From an uncultured Eubacteriales bacterium (GTDB taxonomy: Bacteria; Bacillota; Clostridia; Oscillospirales; CAG-272), in NCBI GenBank assembly GCA_949878535.1, contig CATLAS010000001.1:1-20144 (forward strand): a stretch of 20,144 nucleotides of DNA, given 5' to 3'. How positions within the stretch are numbered: the stretch's first letter is position 1; each line of letters opens with the position of its first letter. Positions 15,028 through 20,144 of the stretch are shown piece by piece. The position numbers and the translations under genes were made by a program. Under the pieces are notes generated by a model that saw nothing but the letters and a program-made list of their open reading frames with translations, ran no database searches and was not told the DNA's origin.

Positions 15028-15097
15028 CATGAGCCCAAAGGCTCCCTTGTGCGGGGGGGTTCGCGAGCCCCTGGAGCATATCGCACAGTTTAAATAT

Positions 15098-15129
15098 AAA
15101 AAGGCTCCCTTTACTGGGGGAGCCTTTTT
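15098..15129. terminator. Bidirectional terminator between nucleoside hydrolase and hydrogenase genes
   Basis: AAAAAGGCTCCC (15098-15109) and GGGAGCCTTTTT (15118-15129) form a perfect 12-bp stem that ends in a T-run on either strand. It lies between two convergent genes. Its core is the same CTCCCTTTACTGGGGGAG sequence as the repeat arms elsewhere, so a repeat arm seems to serve as terminator. The preceding 15028-15080 stretch holds another decayed repeat arm and no gene. Confidence 0.85.
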
Positions 15130-15141
15130 CTGTACAGCCTT

Positions 15142-16566
15142 TTATTTCAACATAGATATTGCATCGGAAATCGTTTTTTCAAAGGCTTCTCTGCCGTATT
15201 TATCTACTTCCGCCTTATTTTTATCTCCGTGAGTCAGACAGCCCGCACCGCCGATACAGCCGCCAGAGCACGCCATACCCTCGATAAAGTTCGCATCCAG
15301 CACGTTCTTGCTTTTCTTGAGAAGCGCTGTACGGCAGGCTTCGATTCCGTCACAGGGGAGCGCTTTCAACTGGAAGTCCTCTATTCCGTGCTCCTTCAGT
15401 CCCTGCGCTACTGCGTCAGACAGTCCGCCGCTTCTGGCAAAGATTCTGCCGAAATAGGACGCATTATCCAGCACATCTTCTTCCAGCTCAGTGATTTCCA
15501 AGTCCTTACTGTCGAACAGCGCCTGCAATTCCTCAAAAGTCATTGCTACATCCACATATGGACGCACAGATTCCTTCTGCACTTCCGCTTTTTTTGCCGT
15601 GCAGGGACCGATAAATACAACCTTACAGGGCGCTTCATGCTCTTTAATATATTTTGCAATGGTCGCCATAGGAGACAGATTGTGGGATACAAATTCCAAA
15701 AGGTCCGGGAAGAATTTCCCGATATAGTCCACAAACGCGGGGCAGCAGGAGCTTGTGAGAAATCCCTTTTCTGCAAGTTCTTTGGATTCGGCATGCGCCA
15801 CCATATCCGCGCCCAGCGCTGCTTCCACTACCGTATGGAAGCCAAGGGCTTTCAATCCGGAAATAACCTGACCCAGCTTTGCATACCGAAACTGACTGGA
15901 TATAGAAGGGGCGATTACTGCAAACACCTTATATTTCTGATTGTTTTCGCTTTTCTTGAGAATATCAATTACATCCAGAATATAGGATTTATCCATAATT
16001 GCGCCGAAAGGACACTGATATACACATGCTCCGCAAGCGATACACTTGTCATTGTTGATTGCGGCAGCTTTGTTTTCGTTCATGTAAATTGCTTTGATTT
16101 TGCAAGCATTTTCACAGGGACGCTTCCGGTTGATAATGGCAGTGTAAGGACACACCTTTGCACACGCGCCACAGTCTACGCATTTGGACTTGTCAATATG
16201 CGCCACATGATCGTGATCAAAGGAAATGGCGCCTCTGGGACAAACATCCTCGCATCGGTGGGCAAGGCAGCCCCGGCAGGAATTGGTAACCTCGTATCCG
16301 CCCATAGGGCACTCATCGCAGGCGGTTTCGATCACCTCGATTACGTTGGGATTTTCCTTATCCCCGCCCATAGCAAGTTTAACCCGGTCTCCCAGAATTG
16401 CCCGCTCCTTATATACGCAGCACCGCATGGTGGACGTTTTTCCAGGAACGATTTTCTTCGGGATTTCCATGATATTATCCAGAAGGGTGTCGTTCCAGGC
16501 TTGCTTTGCCACTTCCCGCAGAACTTTATATTTCAGATGTTGTACTTTTGTATCAAATTTTCTCAT
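15142..16566 (-). CDS. Monomeric ferredoxin-type [FeFe]-hydrogenase (group B-like)
   Basis: The 474-residue protein has a Cys-rich N-terminal half: CDECP (83-87), CRGC (97-100), CVDCGACAKVCP (129-140), Cys151/Cys155, and CIACGACVYQCP (175-186), giving several [4Fe-4S] clusters. The C-terminal H-cluster domain has all three signatures: SSCCPAF (272-278), GPCTAKKAE (320-328) and MACSGGCIGG (431-440), with the Cys ligands kept. It should interconvert protons and H2 using ferredoxin in the cytoplasm. The short architecture and motif forms differ from the bifurcating HydA and fit the group B proteins of gut Clostridia. ATG at 16566 follows GAGG by 6 nt. It is on the same strand as the HydS-phosphatase pair, about 760 bp downstream of it across a repeat cluster. 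Group assignment is from motifs only. Confidence 0.9.
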   Translation of the reverse strand: MRKFDTKVQHLKYKVLREVAKQAWNDTLLDNIMEIPKKIVPGKTSTMRCCVYKERAILGDRVKLAMGGDKENPNVIEVIETACDECPMGGYEVTNSCRGCLAHRCEDVCPRGAISFDHDHVAHIDKSKCVDCGACAKVCPYTAIINRKRPCENACKIKAIYMNENKAAAINNDKCIACGACVYQCPFGAIMDKSYILDVIDILKKSENNQKYKVFAVIAPSISSQFRYAKLGQVISGLKALGFHTVVEAALGADMVAHAESKELAEKGFLTSSCCPAFVDYIGKFFPDLLEFVSHNLSPMATIAKYIKEHEAPCKVVFIGPCTAKKAEVQKESVRPYVDVAMTFEELQALFDSKDLEITELEEDVLDNASYFGRIFARSGGLSDAVAQGLKEHGIEDFQLKALPCDGIEACRTALLKKSKNVLDANFIEGMACSGGCIGGAGCLTHGDKNKAEVDKYGREAFEKTISDAISMLK

Positions 16567-16614
16567 AAAAATCCTCGATTATGACCGCTCCTGCGGTTAT
16601 TACGTAAAGTTTGC

Positions 16615-16660
16615 ACAGACTCTGTCAGGCTCCCTCCAGCAAAGGGGGGAGCATACTGTC
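16615..16660. repeat. Fragment of the repeat family upstream of the hydrogenase gene
   Basis: GTCAGGCTCCCTCCAGCAAA followed by GGGGGGAGC forms a GGCTCCC...GGGAGC hairpin like the repeat arms. It lies about 50-100 nt before the hydrogenase start and may fall in its leader or promoter region. No clear promoter box is visible here. Confidence 0.5.
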
Positions 16661-16675
16661 AGCCCTGCCTTCTTT

Positions 16676-16837
16676 AGCCCCCCTTGTACAAAGGGGGGGT
16701 GGGTTTTGCGCAGCAAAACGCAGGGGGATTGTCCGCATTTACTGTCGATATATAAATCCTGCAAAATGATAGTTATACAATCCCTCAGTCGACATCGCTG
16801 CGCTTGGTCGACAGCCCCCTTTACTGGGGGGAGCCTT
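16676..16837 (+). repeat. Palindromic intergenic repeat element, copy 2
   Basis: The left arm starts AGCCCCCCTTGTACAAAGGG and contains a GTTTTGC-GCA-GCAAAAC hairpin. The core from ATTGTC to ACAAT spans 16728-16781 (54 nt) with ACTGTCGATATA and AAAATGATAG. The right arm contains GTCGAC...GTCGAC, then CCCCCTTTACTGGGGGGAGC and CCTTTT. Orientation matches copies 1 and 3. The inner arm hairpins differ in sequence from the other copies but keep their pairing. Confidence 0.85.
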
Positions 16838-17012
16838 TTCATGTTTGGGTATTACACAAGAGAGCCTTTTTATGTTTGTGCTATGTGAATGCTCACTTTG
16901 CTGGGGGGAGCCTTTAAAGGCGGGCGCTGTGCGACAGCTTCCTTTTCCAGTGGGAACCTTCTCCCGCCACCATATGCCTCCCTTGTGTAAGGAGCGGTGG
17001 CTCGGCGTTAGT
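16838..17012 (+). repeat. Degenerate half-units between copies 2 and 3
   Basis: Decayed right arms occur near 16851-16872 (ACACAAGAGAGCCTTTTT), 16889-16915 (GCTCACTTTGCTGGGGGGAG then CCTTT) and 16934-16961 (CAGCTTCCTTTTCCAGTGGG then AACCTT). A decayed left arm lies near 16978-17010 (CCTCCCTTGTGTAAGGAGCG). No credible gene lies here. Confidence 0.65.
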
Positions 17013-17027
17013 CTCCACCCAACTCTA

Positions 17028-17174
17028 AGCCTCCCTTGTGCAAAGGGAGGTGCCGGCTAAGCCGGCGGAGGGATTGTCTAAGCAGACTGCCGATTTGCAG
17101 ATTATCTAAAATGATAGCAGAAACAATCCCCCACCCGCTATGCGGGAGCCCCCTTTGCACAAGGGGGCCTTTTC
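17028..17174 (+). repeat. Palindromic intergenic repeat element, copy 3
   Basis: The left arm has CCTCCCTTGTGCAAAGGGAGG and GCCGGCTAAGCCGGC hairpins. The core from ATTGTC to ACAAT spans 17073-17127 (55 nt) with ACTGCCGATTTG and AAAATGATAG. The right arm has CCCGC-TAT-GCGGG and CCCCCTTTGCACAAGGGGG, then CCTTTT. This is the cleanest copy; the arm hairpins pair almost perfectly. Confidence 0.88.
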
Positions 17175-17196
17175 ATTTGAATAAAGCTCTGCCAAC

Positions 17197-17311
17197 AGCT
17201 CCCTATAGAGCCACGCAGTGGATCCTCACACGGGGCCTAACACAAGACTTGAGCCTCCCCTGTGCAAGGGGAGGTGCCGGCTAAGCGCAGCGATGGCGGC
17301 GGAGGGGTTGT
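17197..17311 (+). repeat. Right-arm variant plus truncated left arm of a further copy
   Basis: 17197-17238 (AGCTCCCTATAGAGCCACGC and on) nearly duplicates 12821-12867. Then 17252-17311 reads as a left arm (CCTCCCCTGTGCAAGGGGAG, GCCGGCTAAGC, GGCGGAGGGGTTGTTC), but the core stops after a few bases, close to the phosphatase gene end. It is a truncated copy that may contribute the transcript end hairpin of the phosphatase gene. Confidence 0.7.
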
Positions 17312-17329
17312 TCGTCATACGCTACCTTT

Positions 17330-18502
17330 TTAAAAATAACTTACCTTGATTCGCTTGCCCATTTTCTTAAGACATGCAGTCAATTCCTCCACCAGATTCA
17401 TCTTAATATTGAAGTTAATCGGCAGATCCGGATTCTGGTGCGCTGGGTTGACCGCTCTGCCTACGTAAAAGTTAATATCCGTTGCTTCTTCAAACAGCAG
17501 GCGGCAGATCAGGGATGCGCCATCCCGCTTGGTGCTCCACTGCTCGTACAGTTCATTTTTATCTAACGCATCCTGGGCATACTCAATCACCTTATTGATC
17601 GTGATTACTCCCTCGGTTACCAGATCAATCCCTTCCACCTCCGCAATGGGTGGCACGTCGCTGTGATCAAAGGTGAGACTTGCCTTTACAGGCTTGCCCA
17701 GATACTGTGCCGCAATAGAAGAGGTAGTTCCGCCGCAAACAATGTGCTTGCCCTCCTTGGAGAAAAATAGGGACATCATCCGGTTGCAGTCATCCCGGTT
17801 TCTGGGAGGACCAAACAAAATGTTCATAGGCGCACGTTTGCGTATATGAATCACGCAAGCTGTCGCGTCGTCACCCGGTTCATAGCCGTACTGCTTGTTG
17901 CATTCATCTACAAGCATGGTGGAAAGGGTTTTAGCTGTATATCCCACATGGGCGAACGTCTCCATAAAATCAATGATGTTCTCCCGTTTCCAGCCAAAAT
18001 TGTACGCCAATCCGATGCCCGCATGAGGACATCCGTCACTCATGGCAACAAAAATATCGTTTTCCTGCAGTTTGATTACAGATTTATAAATCTTTTTTCC
18101 GCCGATATTCAGCTCGCTTTTGGGGTAATCCCAGTTCTGACAGTCCCGCAGTACAATCACCTGAGGGTTGTCATACTGGATCAGCTCCGCCGTATGATTT
18201 TCAATCAGGTGGATAATTGTAAAGGTGGAATATGCCACACCCCTCTCACTGCAAATGGGAAGAGTTGCCGCAATGGTAGACACACATTCCTCCAGAGGCA
18301 GATCCGCAGCCATCATGGTGGAAATGATTTTCGAGGTCAAGGTAGAAAGGATGCTCGCTTTTACCCCGCTGCCCAGACCGTCTGCAAGGACGATTACCGT
18401 GGAATTTTCTCCCTGCTCTACAATATCCACATGGTCACCGCAAAGCTGCTCGCCCGCATGATTAATGCTTTTCCATCCGATATCTGCACACAAATTATTC
18501 AT
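17330..18502 (-). CDS. PP2C/SpoIIE-type protein phosphatase with extra C-terminal domain, partner of the sensory hydrogenase
   Basis: The 390-residue protein starts MNNLCADIGWKSINHAGEQL. PP2C metal-site motifs are LADGLGSGVKAS (39-50), AMSDG (153-157) and PGDDATACVI (209-218), in the usual order and spacing, so serine/threonine phosphatase activity is likely. After about residue 230 there is a separate domain of about 160 residues with GPPRNRDD, VCGGTTSSIAAQYLGKPV and VTEGVITINK, which I cannot place in a family. The ATG at 18502 overlaps the end of the sensory hydrogenase gene by 8 nt with GGAG 10 nt upstream, so the pair is translationally coupled. It probably turns the H2 or redox signal sensed upstream into dephosphorylation of an unknown target. 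Confidence 0.88.
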   Translation of the reverse strand: MNNLCADIGWKSINHAGEQLCGDHVDIVEQGENSTVIVLADGLGSGVKASILSTLTSKIISTMMAADLPLEECVSTIAATLPICSERGVAYSTFTIIHLIENHTAELIQYDNPQVIVLRDCQNWDYPKSELNIGGKKIYKSVIKLQENDIFVAMSDGCPHAGIGLAYNFGWKRENIIDFMETFAHVGYTAKTLSTMLVDECNKQYGYEPGDDATACVIHIRKRAPMNILFGPPRNRDDCNRMMSLFFSKEGKHIVCGGTTSSIAAQYLGKPVKASLTFDHSDVPPIAEVEGIDLVTEGVITINKVIEYAQDALDKNELYEQWSTKRDGASLICRLLFEEATDINFYVGRAVNPAHQNPDLPINFNIKMNLVEELTACLKKMGKRIKVSYF

Positions 18503-20144
18503 CGCTGATGGACTCCTTTAATTTGGAAAGAGCGATTTTCGTCTCAGCAGCCGTTTCTCCCAGAAGAGATGCAATTTCCTGTACGATCCGCATTTGCTTA
18601 TCTACCACCCGGTCGGCGATTTCTACGGTCTGGCGGCTGATGCTTTCCTTCTGCTCACGCACAGTTTCTTCCTCGGTCACATCCCGCATGATACAGACAA
18701 GGAGACGATACTCCTGATCGTACACAATGGTTTCTTCCACATATTTTTCATATTCGGCAAGGTAGATCCGCTTGTCGCGGATGTTTTTGCCGCTGTGCAG
18801 AACTTCCACAAAATCTTTGGGGTCCAGAATCCGGATCACCCCTTCGCCCAGTACGTCCGCCGCAGAGCGGAGATTCATGATCTTCAGGGCGACTTTGTTG
18901 ATCTGCTGCACCTCTAACTTTTCATTGAGTACAATAATGCCGTTCGGGGTGTTGCGGACAATATTGTCAGAGAAGGTTTCCGCTTTATCCTTCAGATAAG
19001 GCAGACACATGGACGCCTCCGCCTTGCCCTGATAAATAGCGACCGCTTTTTCTCGACAGGTGTTGTATCCGCAGGATCCGCAGTTCAGTTCATCCGCAGG
19101 AGTGCGTTTACCCATCTGCCGGAGAATATCGGTGATTTCATTTTCCGTGGGCATTTGCGTTTTCCGCTCGATGGCAGTAAACATCTTTTGCAGTTCGCTT
19201 TCTTCGGGCTGCTCTACCGGGAAATCCTTTTCCCCGGCAAAATTTGATACTGCCATATAATCCTTCACAGGGGAACGGTGGAATTTTTCCATAACAGGAC
19301 CGCCGATACAGCTTCCCACACAGGCGGACATTTCAATAAAGCAGTTATGTACTTTGCCTTCCGCAATATCCCGCAGGGCGGCGATACAGTTTTCCACCCC
19401 GTCGATTGCCATATAGGAATATTTCGGGTTATCCTGCTGCATCGTTTTGAGTATACCGCCGGTGGTGGGGAAAAACCGGGCTCTGCTGTTTTCGTCCGCA
19501 TCCATTTCCCGGCGCAGTTCAATATGCTCTGCCTGGAGCCAGCGGGTCAATTCATCAAAGGTGAGCACTGCATCTACGATTCCTTCATAGTAGGAGGCTT
19601 CATCCTTTTTTGCAACGCAGGGTCCGATAAATACTGTTTTGGCTCCCGGATATCGCCGCTTGATATCCTGACAGTGTGCCTGCATGGGAGACATTACGTC
19701 TGCCAGATAAGGAAGCTGGGCAGGGAAGTATTTCTGGATTAAAAGGTTGACAGAATGGCAGCAGGAGGAAATGATCACATCCCGCGCTTCCTCGTTGATC
19801 ATATGTTCATAGGCATTCTTTACAATCGTCGCACCGATGGCGGTTTCTTCCGCGTCGTAGAAGCCCAGCTGTTTCAAGGCATCCCGCATGGCGTCAATAC
19901 CCACGCCTTCGTAATTTGCGATGAAGGAAGGGGCAAGGCTGACAATCACCGGATCGCCGCTTTGGAGGAGCACCCGGGCTTTTTCCGTTTCGTCCACGAT
20001 TTGCTTTGCATCCTGGGGACACACTACAAAACAGTGTCCGCACAGGATACATTCGTTGCCGATGATATACGCCTGATTCCCGGAAAATCGGATGGATTTT
20101 ACCGGGCAGTGGCGGATGCATTTATAACAGTTTTTACAGTTCGA
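18495..20144 (-). CDS. Sensory-type [FeFe]-hydrogenase with PAS domain (HydS-like, group C), N-terminus beyond right edge
   Basis: The frame is open from the right edge to the stop at 18495 (549 visible residues), so the true start is outside. The order is a 2[4Fe-4S] ferredoxin module (CKNCYKCIRHCP and CILCGHCFVVCP at the very start), an H-cluster-like domain with SSCCHSV, GPCVAKKDE and SACVGSCIGG, a further Fe-S domain CGSCGYNTCREKAVAI with a later Cys (about 355-380 of the visible part), a PAS domain (about 395-490, NTPNGIIVLNEKLEVQQIN), and a helical tail. Catalytic hydrogenases lack the PAS domain and usually have MACPGGC. This layout is that of sensory hydrogenases such as Ruminococcus albus HydS, thought to bind H2 and signal. 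The phosphatase gene overlaps its end. Confidence 0.92.
   Translation of the reverse strand, partial: SNCKNCYKCIRHCPVKSIRFSGNQAYIIGNECILCGHCFVVCPQDAKQIVDETEKARVLLQSGDPVIVSLAPSFIANYEGVGIDAMRDALKQLGFYDAEETAIGATIVKNAYEHMINEEARDVIISSCCHSVNLLIQKYFPAQLPYLADVMSPMQAHCQDIKRRYPGAKTVFIGPCVAKKDEASYYEGIVDAVLTFDELTRWLQAEHIELRREMDADENSRARFFPTTGGILKTMQQDNPKYSYMAIDGVENCIAALRDIAEGKVHNCFIEMSACVGSCIGGPVMEKFHRSPVKDYMAVSNFAGEKDFPVEQPEESELQKMFTAIERKTQMPTENEITDILRQMGKRTPADELNCGSCGYNTCREKAVAIYQGKAEASMCLPYLKDKAETFSDNIVRNTPNGIIVLNEKLEVQQINKVALKIMNLRSAADVLGEGVIRILDPKDFVEVLHSGKNIRDKRIYLAEYEKYVEETIVYDQEYRLLVCIMRDVTEEETVREQKESISRQTVEIADRVVDKQMRIVQEIASLLGETAAETKIALSKLKESISDE

Noticed and set aside
15229..16584. 451-codon open frame on the plus strand
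   Set aside because: It is the exact antisense of the hydrogenase gene, with no family features; the minus-strand frame has full H-cluster and Fe-S motifs.
18495..20024. GTG at 20024 as start of the sensory hydrogenase
   Set aside because: The frame continues upstream to the window edge and encodes a complete 2[4Fe-4S] ferredoxin module, so the true start is outside.

Overview
The window looks like chromosomal DNA of a strictly anaerobic, fermentative Firmicute, most likely a gut Clostridia of the Ruminococcaceae/Oscillospiraceae type. The signs are two [FeFe]-hydrogenase-family proteins, indolepyruvate:ferredoxin oxidoreductase (IorAB), a Cna-B/SpaA-type surface adhesin, Shine-Dalgarno sites of Gram-positive type and GC-rich palindromic intergenic repeats. 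The taxonomic placement is inference.

Region 1 (1-6608) is AT-richer and looks like the right end of an integrated mobile element. All its genes are on the minus strand, in transcription order ParA, ParB, a Ser/Thr-rich lipoprotein, and a very large secreted adhesin that runs off the left edge. The adhesin has a thioester domain, about eight Cna-B/SpaA-like modules and the start of a VaFE (T-Q ester bond) module. Its frame is open for 1251 codons. The right border is a 48-nt 3' fragment of an initiator tRNA-Met gene (6561-6608, starting at the anticodon loop), followed by what was probably that tRNA's own terminator (6615-6652). This is the footprint of site-specific integration into a tRNA gene. 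The reconstituted tRNA and probably the integrase should lie left of the window.

Region 2 (6609-12442) starts with a doubtful small ORF and a strong hairpin. Then comes a compact minus-strand operon driven by a consensus promoter at 11834-11862: iorA, iorB, an MnmM/YtqB-type tRNA methyltransferase, a Pro/Arg-rich single-pass membrane protein with a stalk-like extracytoplasmic domain, and shikimate kinase. A small polytopic membrane protein lies upstream of the promoter.

Region 3 (12443-15141) has a dense cluster of GC-rich repeats, then a DHH/DHHA2 phosphoesterase related to class II pyrophosphatases. Divergent from it is a nucleoside hydrolase; the two promoters are interleaved. A bidirectional terminator separates the nucleoside hydrolase from the convergent hydrogenase gene.

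Region 4 (15142-20144) is a hydrogen-metabolism module on the minus strand: a sensory-type [FeFe]-hydrogenase with a PAS domain (HydS-like, cut by the right edge), a translationally coupled PP2C/SpoIIE-type phosphatase with an unrecognised C-terminal domain, a second repeat cluster of about 760 bp, and a ferredoxin-type monomeric [FeFe]-hydrogenase. IorAB yields reduced ferredoxin and the hydrogenase could reoxidise it as H2. HydS plus the phosphatase plausibly sense H2 or redox state and relay it. Three full copies of one palindromic repeat with a conserved core of about 55 nt lie in the two repeat clusters.
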